Both the position numbers and the translations under genes were made by a program. Source: Cuneatibacter sp. NSJ-177 (GTDB lineage: Bacteria > Bacillota > Clostridia > Lachnospirales > Lachnospiraceae). From it: a stretch of 64,000 nt of DNA. The DNA lies in NCBI RefSeq assembly GCF_022867805.1, contig NZ_JALIFO010000006.1, positions 124,001-188,000 of the forward strand. Reading direction: 5' to 3'. Below, piece by piece: positions 1-8,307 of the stretch (within the stretch, counting starts at the first letter, position 1; the number at the start of each line of letters is the position of its first letter). The notes beneath the pieces were generated by a model. That model was not told the DNA's origin and ran no database searches. It was given only the letters and a program-made list of their open reading frames with translations.

Positions 1-575
1 GGAGCACAGAGCACTATTACCAGTCCCCGATCTACCTGGTGCCTGAGGTGGAAAGCCATACGATCACTTCCCCGATCACGGAACAAAACATCAGCGTTCT
101 TTTGGGCGGAGCCCAGGGACTGACGATTTCCAGCGATATTCGGTCGTCTCTGACAGTATCTCCGCTGCTGTCCACCTCGGATGAGGCATACGCCAAGGCT
201 CTGTCCGGAGGGAAGGTTTCCACCACGGAGCGGGAAGAAGCGGATGCGGCTGGGCCTTTCTATCTGGGGGCAGCGGCAACGGAGACGGTCGGAGAAAAGA
301 CCTCTCATCTGGTGGTGATTTCTTCGGAAGCACTCCTCAGCGAAGACATCATTGAACGCTTTACGGTCTCCAATGCGGATCTTTTCCTGAATTCTCTCAG
401 CTGGATGTGCGAGCATGAAAGCACCATTTCCATCTCCCCGAAGAGCATGGATATCAACACACTGACGATGACTGAATCCCAGAGCCGTTTCTGGATGATC
501 CTGACCATGGGTGTGATTCCGGTAGCGTTGATCGGCTGCGGCATCGGCGTTTGGGTATGGAGGCGGAAGAAATAA
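1..575 (+). CDS. GldG/ABC_transp_aux-type auxiliary protein of an ABC exporter (3' part)
   Basis: The reading frame is open from the left edge (frame of base 3), so only the last ~190 residues are seen. They form a soluble alpha/beta-like region followed by one C-terminal membrane helix (about 20 hydrophobic residues starting WMILTMGVIPVALIG) and a WRRKK stop-transfer end. This matches the C-terminal end of GldG-like auxiliary subunits, where an extracytoplasmic domain is held by a terminal helix. The stop codon overlaps the ATG of the next gene (TAATG), and that gene is a DUF4340 protein. The GldG-like/DUF4340 pair is a recurrent arrangement in Clostridia beside an ABC ATPase and permease, which would lie left of the window. 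The exported substrate is unknown. The family assignment rests largely on the neighbour. Confidence 0.7.
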   Translation, partial: STEHYYQSPIYLVPEVESHTITSPITEQNISVLLGGAQGLTISSDIRSSLTVSPLLSTSDEAYAKALSGGKVSTTEREEADAAGPFYLGAAATETVGEKTSHLVVISSEALLSEDIIERFTVSNADLFLNSLSWMCEHESTISISPKSMDINTLTMTESQSRFWMILTMGVIPVALIGCGIGVWVWRRKK

Positions 576-2128
576 TGAAGAAAAAGAAAAAATCCAGAAA
601 CCTGATCCTTCTCCTGGCCCTGCTGCTTGCAGCCTGCGCAGGTTATTATGCGCTGACCAAGTACAATGCGGCTCAGGAAGCGAAGGAGACGGAAAGCGGG
701 GAAGAGGCGGAAAAGCTGCTGGGTTTGACCGGTACGATCAATCGGATCTCCTATGAGGCAGGCGGGGAGACGGTCTCTCTAATTCAGACTGATTCTACCT
801 GGCGCCGGGAGGGCGACGAAAACTATCCGGTCAACCAGGGCAGCGTCAGCTCTATGCTGAGCACGTTAAAGGCGGCGGAAAAACAAAAAGAGATCCCGGA
901 CGCGGCTTCCAAACCGGCGGACTATGGCCTGGATGACCCAGCGGTGAAAGTGACGGTCGGCGATGACACCGGCGCCAGCGAAGTCCTATGGATCGGAGAC
1001 GTGAATACCACGGCGGGCGGCTGTTACGGGATGATCGAAGGCAGCGGCCAGGTCTACCTGACGGACTCCGCGCTGGCTTCCACCTTTGACAAGGGGTGGC
1101 TGGAACTGCTGGCGGTGGACGACGGCCCGGAGATCAGCTCCACAAAGATCAAGGATATTACCATTGAAAAGGGCGGACAGACGCAGTATTTAAAGTATGA
1201 GGCGGCTGGGTTGCCGGAGAACGACTATACGGAGAAGGCCAATCTGTTCTATCAGAAGGAAGATGGGAGCCTTATTCCCTTTGGAACCACGGCGCAGAGT
1301 TCGGTTTTAAACAAAATCAGCGCCTTCTCTTACAACACGGCGACGGCTTACCAGCCGGCCGAGGAGGAGAAAGCGGCGGCGGGGCTCTCCGAGCCCGCGG
1401 CGGTGATCACGATCCGCTACACCGAGGAGGAGACCGTGACCAAGAAGGCGGAAACGGAAGGGGAGGAGGATACCACCGAGACTGTGGAGACAGAGAAACA
1501 GTTTGTCCTCTATGTCGGAAACTACGATGAAGAGAACGACCAGTATTTCGTCTCCTATGAAGGTGGTTCCACGATCCTGACCATGGACGGCGACAATCTC
1601 AGCGCGCTCTTAGATCTCAGCGAACGCACGATTGCGAATTTGAATCCGAATGAAATCGCGGATACTTCCATCGATGGCATTGAGCTGACCTACGGCGGAG
1701 TGACCAAGACCCTGACTGTGGAGAGAAAAGAAGCGGCGGAAGAGACCACCGCTGCGGAATCAGAGTCTGCGGGCGATGGAAGCACGGAGGAAACGACGGC
1801 GGAGGCCGCGACCAAAACCGAGGTGACCTATTACCTTGATGGGGAGGAAATCACAGCGGAGGCCTTCCAGAAATATCAGAAAGCCCTGAAAATGGAAGGG
1901 CAGCGGGTTTTGGAGGAAGGAGAAGCCCTTCCGGTGTCCTCTGATTCCTTTACTGTGACTTATCATCGGAATGTGGAAGCGTTCCCCACGGTAACCATCA
2001 CCTACATCCCGTACAACGAGAATTATTATCAGGTATCCGTCAATGGCGCGGAGCCTTCGATCGTGGTAAACATCCGCGATGTGGAGAGCCTGATCCAGAT
2101 ATTCCAAAACGGGGTGACGGAAGAGTAA
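575..2128 (+). CDS. DUF4340 domain protein, probable lipoprotein
   Basis: The 517-residue product starts at the ATG overlapping the previous stop; GGAGG lies ~14 bases upstream inside that gene. An in-frame TTG further upstream at 551 has no ribosome binding site. The N-terminus is a run of lysines, a leucine-rich helix and then LLAAC, which fits a lipobox with Cys21 as the lipidated residue, so the protein is likely anchored outside the membrane. The rest is acidic and built of repeated ~100-residue segments (phrases like YGLDDPAVKVTV and LWIGDVN) typical of DUF4340, with two Glu/Thr-rich linkers near residues 285-310 and 395-425. DUF4340 proteins accompany GldG-type ABC exporters; their molecular role is not established. 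Good confidence in family, none in substrate. Confidence 0.8.
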   Translation: MKKKKKSRNLILLLALLLAACAGYYALTKYNAAQEAKETESGEEAEKLLGLTGTINRISYEAGGETVSLIQTDSTWRREGDENYPVNQGSVSSMLSTLKAAEKQKEIPDAASKPADYGLDDPAVKVTVGDDTGASEVLWIGDVNTTAGGCYGMIEGSGQVYLTDSALASTFDKGWLELLAVDDGPEISSTKIKDITIEKGGQTQYLKYEAAGLPENDYTEKANLFYQKEDGSLIPFGTTAQSSVLNKISAFSYNTATAYQPAEEEKAAAGLSEPAAVITIRYTEEETVTKKAETEGEEDTTETVETEKQFVLYVGNYDEENDQYFVSYEGGSTILTMDGDNLSALLDLSERTIANLNPNEIADTSIDGIELTYGGVTKTLTVERKEAAEETTAAESESAGDGSTEETTAEAATKTEVTYYLDGEEITAEAFQKYQKALKMEGQRVLEEGEALPVSSDSFTVTYHRNVEAFPTVTITYIPYNENYYQVSVNGAEPSIVVNIRDVESLIQIFQNGVTEE

Positions 2129-2178
2129 AGAGGAGAAGGATCCAATGAGTCTGCAATACAGAAGATCCCAGATTTACC

Positions 2179-2205
2179 AGGGCGGCCCTTGCGGCCGCCC
2201 TTTGC
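2179..2205 (+). terminator. Hairpin after the DUF4340 gene
   Basis: A perfect 9-bp stem (AGGGCGGCC / GGCCGCCCT) with a 5-base loop lies 50 bases after the stop. It is followed only by TTTGC, so it is a weak intrinsic terminator or a 3' stabilising hairpin. Confidence 0.5.
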
Positions 2206-2278
2206 ATGTGGTAAACTAAATGGACAACGAGTTTTTGCCGGGCGAAGGTCCGGCTGATCTCAGACTGGAGGAGACGCC

Positions 2279-2815
2279 ATGAAGATTGTGTTGATTACGG
2301 GAAGTCCCCATAAAAAGGGAACTTCCGCGCTGCTGGCGGAGGAGTTTATCCGTGGGGCGGAGGAAGCAGGGCATACGGTGGCCCGGTTTGACGCAGCATT
2401 TCAGGAGGTTGGCAATTGCCGCGCCTGCAATTACTGCCGGAACCATGATGGCGAATGTATTCAAAAGGACGGGATGGAGCAGCTGCTTCCTATTTTAATG
2501 GAGGCGGAATTGGTTGTCTTTGCGATGCCGCTTTACTACTTTGGCATGCCCGCCCAGATTAAGAGTGTGATCGACCGGTTCTATGCAAAGAATTCAAAAT
2601 TGCTGGGATCCGGAAAGAAAGCAGCGCTTCTCGCCACCTGCGCGGACACGGCGCCCTGGGCGCTGGATGTGCTGACTGCCCACTACCAGACGATCTGCCG
2701 GTATTTGCAATGGGAGGACGCCGGAATGGTGCTGGCTCCCGGTGTTGGGGTAAGGAAAGACATCGAGGAGACGGATTACCCGGAGAAAGCCTGGGAGTTT
2801 GGTAAAAGCTTATAA
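2279..2815 (+). CDS. NAD(P)H-dependent FMN reductase / iron-sulfur flavoprotein family
   Basis: The 178-residue product starts at an ATG preceded by GGAGGAGACGCC. The N-terminal beta strand and phosphate loop (ITGSPHKKGTSALL) fit the flavodoxin-like FMN-binding fold. It is followed by a Cys cluster: Cys47, Cys50, Cys53 and Cys60 (C-x2-C-x2-C-x6-C), the pattern that binds a compact [4Fe-4S] cluster in archaeal/clostridial iron-sulfur flavoproteins. A second flavin-binding segment (MPLYYFGMPAQIKSVIDRF, about residues 82-100) is also present. Such proteins transfer electrons from reduced pyridine nucleotides or ferredoxin in the cytoplasm; the physiological acceptor cannot be read from sequence. 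It sits alone between two hairpins, so it is probably monocistronic. Confidence 0.85.
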   Translation: MKIVLITGSPHKKGTSALLAEEFIRGAEEAGHTVARFDAAFQEVGNCRACNYCRNHDGECIQKDGMEQLLPILMEAELVVFAMPLYYFGMPAQIKSVIDRFYAKNSKLLGSGKKAALLATCADTAPWALDVLTAHYQTICRYLQWEDAGMVLAPGVGVRKDIEETDYPEKAWEFGKSL

Positions 2816-2838
2816 CTTAGAATGATACATAGAAATAC

Positions 2839-2880
2839 GCCGCCTTTGGGAGCAATCCGGAAGGCGGCTCTTATTTTTTA
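2839..2880 (+). terminator. Intrinsic terminator of the flavoprotein gene
   Basis: An 8-bp perfect stem GCCGCCTT / AAGGCGGC with a 14-base loop is followed by TCTTATTTTTTA. It lies 24 bases after the stop codon. Confidence 0.85.
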
Positions 2881-2901
2881 GAGAGCAGCTATTTTTTGAT
2901 A

Positions 2902-2930
2902 TATACAAATTCCACCGGCCGAGGTATAAT
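2902..2930 (+). promoter_or_regulatory. Probable promoter of the ZIP transporter gene
   Basis: TATAAT at 2925-2930 has TATACA 17 bases upstream at 2902-2907. This leaves a ~55-base leader before the ATG at 2992. The in-frame ATG at 2929 falls inside the -10 box and is therefore not the start. Confidence 0.5.
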
Positions 2931-2991
2931 GAAAAAGTTAGAAGGTGCTAACAACTGGAGCGCCAATACACAGGAGAAAGAGGGAAGTTCT

Positions 2992-3822
2992 ATGTGGAAT
3001 CTGATTTTCATCACCACATTGGCAGGGGTGGCGGGCACCGGCCTGGGAGGTGTGGCCGGTGCCTTGTTTCGGAGGGATTCGAATCGGACCGTCAGTTTGC
3101 TGTTAAGCTTTGCCGGAGGTGTGATGATCAGCGTGGTCTGTTTTGATTTGATTCAGGAGGCCATTGGGACCGGAGTCGGCGTGTTACCTGTTTTGGCCGG
3201 GGTCTGTCTTGGGATCGGAATTGTTTACCTGCTGAATGCGGCGATCGATAAAAAGACGGATCCGGAAGTGGCTCATATTGATCAAAAGCACCCGAAGACG
3301 GCGGATGATCTGGATGAGCTGACGCATGCCAATCATTTGAATGAACACCGCAGAAAAGGAGATTCCAGCGCCTCTTTATTTGTGGCCGGTATCGTGATGG
3401 CCTGTGCCATTGCCCTCCACAACGTGCCGGAGGGGATGACCATCGGAGCATCCTATGTCAGTACGGACAATGCCCTAACCGGGGCTTCGTTAATTTTGGC
3501 GGTCCTGATCGGACTGCACAATATTCCGGAAGGCATGGCCGTGGTGGTGCCCCTGGTCAGCGGCGGCATGCACCGGGGCATGGCGGTCTTGATTACAGCG
3601 CTCAGCGGCGCGCCTACGGTGCTGGGGGCAATCCTTGGCTATTGGATTGGAGATATCGGACCGTTCGGTCTGGCGGTCAGCTTAAGCTTTGCCAGCGGAG
3701 CGATGCTCTACGTGGTGTTCGGCGAGATCCTTCCGCAGTCGATTTTGATGTACCGGAGTAAACTGCCGACCTTTGCCGTCACGTTCGGCATGATGGTCGG
3801 AATCGTGATGATCTATGGATGA
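2992..3822 (+). CDS. ZIP family metal cation transporter
   Basis: The 276-residue integral membrane protein has about eight hydrophobic segments. Two ZIP signature helices are clear: HNVPEGMTIG near residue 144 and HNIPEGMAV near residue 178, each with the His and Glu that form the binuclear metal site in ZIP carriers. A His/Asp-rich cytoplasmic loop (about residues 85-120, including HIDQKHPKTADD and HANHLNEHRR) sits between the early helices, the usual place for metal-sensing His residues. The start at 2992 is chosen because AGAGGGAAG precedes it; upstream in-frame ATGs lack a site and overlap the promoter. It probably imports Zn2+, Fe2+ or Mn2+; the metal cannot be decided. The endonuclease III gene begins 32 bases downstream and may be co-transcribed. 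Confidence 0.9.
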   Translation: MWNLIFITTLAGVAGTGLGGVAGALFRRDSNRTVSLLLSFAGGVMISVVCFDLIQEAIGTGVGVLPVLAGVCLGIGIVYLLNAAIDKKTDPEVAHIDQKHPKTADDLDELTHANHLNEHRRKGDSSASLFVAGIVMACAIALHNVPEGMTIGASYVSTDNALTGASLILAVLIGLHNIPEGMAVVVPLVSGGMHRGMAVLITALSGAPTVLGAILGYWIGDIGPFGLAVSLSFASGAMLYVVFGEILPQSILMYRSKLPTFAVTFGMMVGIVMIYG

Positions 3823-3853
3823 AACGGCGGCGGTCCGCCGGGAGGAGCAAACA

Positions 3854-4498
3854 ATGACGAAAGAAAAATTGGCTTTGGAAATCGTGGAACGCCTCAAACA
3901 GGAATATCCGGACGTCGGCTGTACACTTGATTATGATCAGGCGTGGAAACTGCTGGTCAGCGTGCGTCTGGCGGCCCAGTGCACGGATGCGCGGGTCAAT
4001 GTGGTGGTGCAGGATCTGTATGAAAAATTTCCCGATGTGAACGCCCTGGCGGACGCCGAGGTGGGGGAAATCGAACCAATCGTCCGGCCCTGCGGCCTCG
4101 GCCGCAGCAAAGCGCGGGACATCAGCGCCTGCATGAAAATTTTGAGGGATCAGTACGGCGGTAAGGTACCGGATGACTTCGACGCGCTGCTGAAGCTCCC
4201 AGGGGTCGGGCGAAAAAGCGCCAACCTGGTGATGGGAGACGTATTTGGCAAGCCTGCCATTGTGACGGATACCCACTGCATCCGCCTGGTCAACCGGATG
4301 GGGCTGGTGGACGGCGTGAAAGAGCCGAAGAAAGTGGAGATGGCTCTCTGGGAGCTGATTCCCCCGGAGGAGGGCAGCGATTTCTGCCATCGTCTGGTCT
4401 TTCACGGCCGGGATATCTGCACAGCCAGAACAAAGCCCCACTGCGAAAGATGCTGCCTGAACGATATCTGCGCAAAAAACGGGGTGGAAGAAAAGTAG
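3854..4498 (+). CDS. nth: Endonuclease III (DNA glycosylase/AP lyase)
   Basis: The 214-residue product removes oxidised pyrimidines from DNA and nicks the abasic site. The helix-hairpin-helix LPGVGRKSANLV carries Lys121, equivalent to catalytic Lys120 of E. coli Nth, and VTDTHC carries Asp139, equivalent to Asp138. The C-terminal [4Fe-4S] loop has four Cys (CTARTKPHC-ER-C-CLNDI-C). The first gap is seven residues (C-x7-C), one more than the C-x6-C of E. coli; the rest (x2, x5) is standard. The start is the ATG 7 bases after GGAGGA; an upstream in-frame ATG at 3815 lies inside the ZIP gene without a binding site. Length and both catalytic residues are normal, so the assignment is firm. Confidence 0.95.
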   Translation: MTKEKLALEIVERLKQEYPDVGCTLDYDQAWKLLVSVRLAAQCTDARVNVVVQDLYEKFPDVNALADAEVGEIEPIVRPCGLGRSKARDISACMKILRDQYGGKVPDDFDALLKLPGVGRKSANLVMGDVFGKPAIVTDTHCIRLVNRMGLVDGVKEPKKVEMALWELIPPEEGSDFCHRLVFHGRDICTARTKPHCERCCLNDICAKNGVEEK

Positions 4499-4504
4499 AA
4501 AACT

Positions 4505-4557
4505 GCTTCACACAAAAGAGGGGCTGTCGCAGCGACTGCCCCTTTTTTGTGTGAAGC
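4505..4557. terminator. Bidirectional terminator between nth and the hydrolase gene
   Basis: A long inverted repeat pairs GCTTCACACAAAAGAGGGGC with GCCCCTTTTTTGTGTGAAGC around a 13-base loop, giving U-rich tails in both orientations. It separates convergent genes. Confidence 0.9.
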
Positions 4558-4573
4558 AAAACCCATCAGCCGG

Positions 4574-7500
4574 TCAGCTTTTCTTAACGGTAATCATAGA
4601 AAATTCATTCCACCGTTTTACTTCGATTCCCCAGGCCCCGTTCAGCGCCATCAGATTTACATGATTTTTTCTTCCGATTTTTCGGAGGGAGCCTGCCGGA
4701 AGATGGCTTTCCTGAGATTTCAAATCGATCTCCAGAACCCGTTCTACCGTTCCTGTGTCGACCCAGACCGCATCCCTTTCCCAGACCGGAAGACTGGGAA
4801 GCGTATGGATCCGGTAATTTTCCACGGCTTCCAGTGACCCCTCCCGCAGCGCCAGTTTCTTCTCCGGCGGATTTTCCTTGAGATAGCGGTTCAGGAAGGT
4901 CAGCACAGCCTGGATGATTTCCGGTTTTTGACCGTATTCGCCCTGGGTATTGCAGAACAGGAAGGAGGTCACATCGGCCAAATTCAGCTGCCAGAAGGTG
5001 CGCAGGCTCTGATTATTGGCGATGTCCACGTGTTTCATGCCGTAGCCGCCGAATAAGGCCACCGGGGGCGAGGACGGCGTGATATGGGAAATCGGGGAGG
5101 CGTCCTTGGCTTCCGCTAGTTTCTGATCCCACGCAGGGTCGGATCCGGCCTGGCCTTTTTCCATGTATTCTCTCAGCGCGCCAATGCCTTTTCCCTTTCC
5201 GGTAAAGCCGATCACCTCGGAGCAGGGAGAGAATTCGCCGTCGGTGCGGGCGTACTTTTGGGGCAGGAGTTCCGGCTCGTTTTGGTATTCGTCCAGGATA
5301 TCTTTTCCCATATTCAAAAGATCGCTCCAGGCAAAGCCAGCCACCGCCGCCTGGACGCGGCTGGATACGCCGGAATTGCCGCCCACGGTTCCTTCCAGAT
5401 TTTCGTCCTCCGCGCTGATCGCCACCATCAGAGCGGTATTGCCGCCGAGGGATTGGCCGTAGCATCCGATCCGGTCCGGGTCGATCCCGTAACGCTCCGC
5501 ACTGGCGCGAAGAAAACGGATGGCTCCTTTGACGTCGTGGATGTAATCCGGATAGTAGTTGGAAGGATAGTTCCTCAGATCCACATTGGCAATGGCATAG
5601 CCTGCCTCATAGAAGGCTTTTATCGGCTTGCTGAACAGCGAGATAGTCTGTCCGTATCCGTGGATATTGACGATGCAGGGAGCTTTTCCCGCCTTCCTGT
5701 CCGGATGGAACAGGTTGATCCACAAGGTTTTGACTGCGGGGGCGAACAGCGTCTCCGCCCGCGGCTGCACCGGCACAGTATCCAGATAGAGGTGCCGGCA
5801 GGCCGGGAGCGGCTGCGGTTCCTGCCCTCCGCCGGTGTAATCCTGAATCACGCCGTTCTTTTTCGGCTTTTCTTCCCCGACAAAGGTAAAACCTGCCGAA
5901 GAGAAGCGGGCCTCCATTCCCTGCACCGTATATTCCGCCTCCGGCGTACCGGCCTTCAGCCGTTTCCAAGAGCCATCGGCATAGAGATAGATATGTTTCT
6001 CAAAAAAGTATAGGGTACCGCTTCCATCGTAAGAATCCGTGCGGACGTGGCCGTTATATACGTTATCCGTGGCTTCCACAAAGGGAATCCGGATCAAAGA
6101 GGCATGCTCGCCCCCGGTGAGGAGGCGTACGGTCGGAAGATTTCCCTCCTTAACCATTGCGTGTTGGTAAGTATGGTTGTCGGCGCAGGTAATGGTTAGG
6201 CGGATGCGGCTCCCTTTTTCAAACTGGTAGGCAATGGGCTCGATGGCAAACTGCAGGTGCACCGGCTTTTCCATGCCTTCGGCAAGACAGGCATTCACGT
6301 CGGCCTCGCTGCTGGTGTGCCAGGTGGCTCCCATGCTCTCCCAGGCTTCATTGGGGGCGGAGATCCGGTGGGAAGCGCGGATAACGCCGTCTTTGATGAA
6401 ATGGGAGGTTCCGTCCTTCTTAACTTCTTCCAGATAGGCGAGGAAGTCGCCGTCCGGCGCGGTGGAGGTAACCCAGAGGTCGACGGAGACGCAGCCTGCC
6501 ATCTGATTTTCGTAGACCGGAAACAGCGGCGCAGTGGTGAAGGTCAGCCCTTTGGCATCCACATCCGGCTCCATATCCCCGTTCCAGCACATGGTCATCC
6601 GGTTGTAGGTGGCTCCTTTCCCGTCGTGATTGTCGAAGACGGAAATCGAAGGATCCACCAGATAGGAAACTGCTTCCTCTTTATCTGGGCAGAACGGGGA
6701 GAGCACGCCGTCGTTTTTTGAGGCGCTGGTGCCGGATTTTTCCGTGGTCAGATAGAGCGTGGTATAACGCACGTTTTCCAGAGGCCAGGAATCGGCGTAC
6801 CGCCAATGTTCCCCGTCCCCTGCTCCGAACACATAGTAACAGACCGGCGGCGCGTCAAAAAATCCATTGTCGATGCCTTTCAGGCTGGCGTCGAACCAGC
6901 GCTGGTATTCGGCGGAAAAATCAAGCATCCCCTCCGGCACGTCCGGATTCCCGATGCGGGACTGAAAGTGGGTCCAGGGGCCAAGGACCACGCTTCCTCC
7001 GCCGGTTTTATATTGCGCCAGCTGTCCAAGCGCGCCGGATTCCAGCTGTCCGATAAACTGGTGCTGTCTGGTTTTATGATCCCGGAAATCCCGCAGCCGG
7101 AACAGAGGCGGAATCGTTAAATTGGTGGGATCGCCGTGGAAATCCGGGTTCGGGGTATCCCGCAGCATATTGGGGTGAAGAAGGGATTCCACAAACATCC
7201 GGTTTTTTCCATAGTGGCCGGTCAAATAGGCGTCGTAGGCCAGATCTCCGGCCGGATCTTCATCCACCGGGCGGACGGACGCCAGCAATTCTTCCTTGGT
7301 CTGACGCTGCTCCTTGCAGCCGGCGGCGTAGTGGGAAGTCAGATGGCTCACCGGAACAGCGGAAACCCCATTGGGATAATTTTGATAATAGAAATCCGAA
7401 ATCGCCACGGTCGGCGTGATGGCGTCCAGCTCATCCGGAAAATGGGACACGGTGCAAAGCTGAATATAGGCGCGGTTGGAGATGCCGGACATTCCGACTT

Positions 7501-7894
7501 TCCCGCTGCACCAAGGCTGTTGTTTCAGCCAGCGCACGGCGGCAATGGTGTCCCGGCAGTGCTCTAGATTTCCAAAACTGTTGTTGGTTCCGTAGGACGC
7601 CCCGCAGCCTCGAAGCTCCACTACCGCCAGAATATAACCGTGGGAGAGAAAACGGAAGGGGATGGCGTCTCCGTTGCCCGATGTCCCGTCGAAACGGCCT
7701 CCGCGGGAGGCCACCAGGATGACAGGGAGCGGATGATCCGGCAGTTCCTTCGGTGGATTGACCGGAAAGACCAGATCCATGGCAAGTTTTGTGCCATCAT
7801 AACTTTCTATATATTGAGAAAGGATGCGGGTACTCGTGTAGCAAGGGGCTGAAAAACCGGAATACCGGCCGGGCAGCGACTGCTTCCTGTTCAT
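4574..7894 (-). CDS. Two-module alpha/beta hydrolase: CocE/NonD (X-Pro peptidase S15-like) fused to a second esterase
   Basis: The 1106-residue product starts at an ATG preceded by AAAGGAGGAATT. The N-terminal module (about 1-560) looks like the CocE/NonD/S15 family: a strand RGGRFDG, an oxyanion-type ELRGCGAS, the nucleophile elbow GMSGISN (Ser about 139), and GPWTH supplying the likely catalytic His, followed by a beta-sandwich with phrases such as HTSSEADVN and GSRIRLTITC. The C-terminal module (about 660-1070) has a second complete elbow GCYGQSLGGN (Ser about 812) and DLRNYPSNYYPD, as in dienelactone/acetyl-xylan esterases. The first elbow continues SNRA where relatives usually have SYxG. 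No signal peptide is seen, so it should be cytoplasmic, acting on acyl or peptide substrates. The gene stands alone. The fusion is seen directly; the substrate is unknown. Confidence 0.8.
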   Translation of the reverse strand: MNRKQSLPGRYSGFSAPCYTSTRILSQYIESYDGTKLAMDLVFPVNPPKELPDHPLPVILVASRGGRFDGTSGNGDAIPFRFLSHGYILAVVELRGCGASYGTNNSFGNLEHCRDTIAAVRWLKQQPWCSGKVGMSGISNRAYIQLCTVSHFPDELDAITPTVAISDFYYQNYPNGVSAVPVSHLTSHYAAGCKEQRQTKEELLASVRPVDEDPAGDLAYDAYLTGHYGKNRMFVESLLHPNMLRDTPNPDFHGDPTNLTIPPLFRLRDFRDHKTRQHQFIGQLESGALGQLAQYKTGGGSVVLGPWTHFQSRIGNPDVPEGMLDFSAEYQRWFDASLKGIDNGFFDAPPVCYYVFGAGDGEHWRYADSWPLENVRYTTLYLTTEKSGTSASKNDGVLSPFCPDKEEAVSYLVDPSISVFDNHDGKGATYNRMTMCWNGDMEPDVDAKGLTFTTAPLFPVYENQMAGCVSVDLWVTSTAPDGDFLAYLEEVKKDGTSHFIKDGVIRASHRISAPNEAWESMGATWHTSSEADVNACLAEGMEKPVHLQFAIEPIAYQFEKGSRIRLTITCADNHTYQHAMVKEGNLPTVRLLTGGEHASLIRIPFVEATDNVYNGHVRTDSYDGSGTLYFFEKHIYLYADGSWKRLKAGTPEAEYTVQGMEARFSSAGFTFVGEEKPKKNGVIQDYTGGGQEPQPLPACRHLYLDTVPVQPRAETLFAPAVKTLWINLFHPDRKAGKAPCIVNIHGYGQTISLFSKPIKAFYEAGYAIANVDLRNYPSNYYPDYIHDVKGAIRFLRASAERYGIDPDRIGCYGQSLGGNTALMVAISAEDENLEGTVGGNSGVSSRVQAAVAGFAWSDLLNMGKDILDEYQNEPELLPQKYARTDGEFSPCSEVIGFTGKGKGIGALREYMEKGQAGSDPAWDQKLAEAKDASPISHITPSSPPVALFGGYGMKHVDIANNQSLRTFWQLNLADVTSFLFCNTQGEYGQKPEIIQAVLTFLNRYLKENPPEKKLALREGSLEAVENYRIHTLPSLPVWERDAVWVDTGTVERVLEIDLKSQESHLPAGSLRKIGRKNHVNLMALNGAWGIEVKRWNEFSMITVKKS

Positions 7895-8050
7895 AGAATA
7901 ATTCCTCCTTTTATCAGCTCTTCCCCTGGGGAAGTTTCGTTCGGTCTTTATAGACAGCAAATTCGGTGCCAAAATGAAAGCGAGGCGGATTTTCCCTGCG
8001 TTTCTCTAGGGAGCAGGGAGATTGGAAAACAGGAAGAGGAGAAAATGGTT

Positions 8051-8079
8051 CATTTGAAAGGATCCGTTCATTTCAAATG
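8051..8079. promoter_or_regulatory. Inverted repeat, operator candidate
   Basis: CATTTGAAA and TTTCAAATG form a perfect 9-bp inverted repeat separated by 11 bases, with no U-tract. It lies ~60 bases upstream of the hisS -35 box and ~160 bases upstream of the hydrolase start, so it could serve either gene. Confidence 0.35.
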
Positions 8080-8139
8080 GAATGAAGGATTGCAGAATTG
8101 GAATTGTGCTTTCAAAGGAGATTTCATCTGATTTCCTTC

Positions 8140-8168
8140 TTGCCATATCTAGGGAAAGCCGCTATAAT
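8140..8168 (+). promoter_or_regulatory. Promoter of hisS operon
   Basis: TTGCCA (8140-8145), 17-base spacer, TATAAT (8163-8168): a near-consensus housekeeping promoter giving a leader of ~130 bases. Confidence 0.75.
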
Positions 8169-8238
8169 ATTTAGATAGTTTATCATACATGGATTCGGCA
8201 GAGACGGAACTTTGCATGGATGTTTCGCCTGGAGGGCC

Positions 8239-8275
8239 GGGAAAGGGCGCTTCGGGCGCCTTCTGCTGTCTTCCC
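8239..8275 (+). other. Hairpin in hisS leader
   Basis: GGCGC-TTCGG-GCGCC (8246-8260) sits inside an outer GGGAA/TTCCC pairing (8239-8243 with 8271-8275). No U-run follows and no T-box motif is present, so it is noted only as leader structure. Confidence 0.3.
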
Positions 8276-8307
8276 AGTAGTTATTTATAGAACAAAGGAG
8301 CAAAGAT

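Larger units (their letters stand above)
7895..8307. other. Intergenic region between divergent hydrolase and hisS
   Basis: This 413-base non-coding region holds an inverted repeat at 8051-8079, the hisS promoter at 8140-8168 and a short leader with a GC-rich hairpin. No T-box consensus was found although the downstream gene is an aminoacyl-tRNA synthetase. Confidence 0.6.

Noticed and set aside
2145-2219. 24-codon frame after the DUF4340 gene with GGAGAAGG upstream
   Set aside because: It runs straight through the terminator-like hairpin, and the peptide has no recognisable features.
8169-8307. T-box riboswitch in the hisS leader
   Set aside because: The leader is only ~130 bases, and neither the T-box consensus nor a terminator with U-run is present; only a simple GC hairpin was found.
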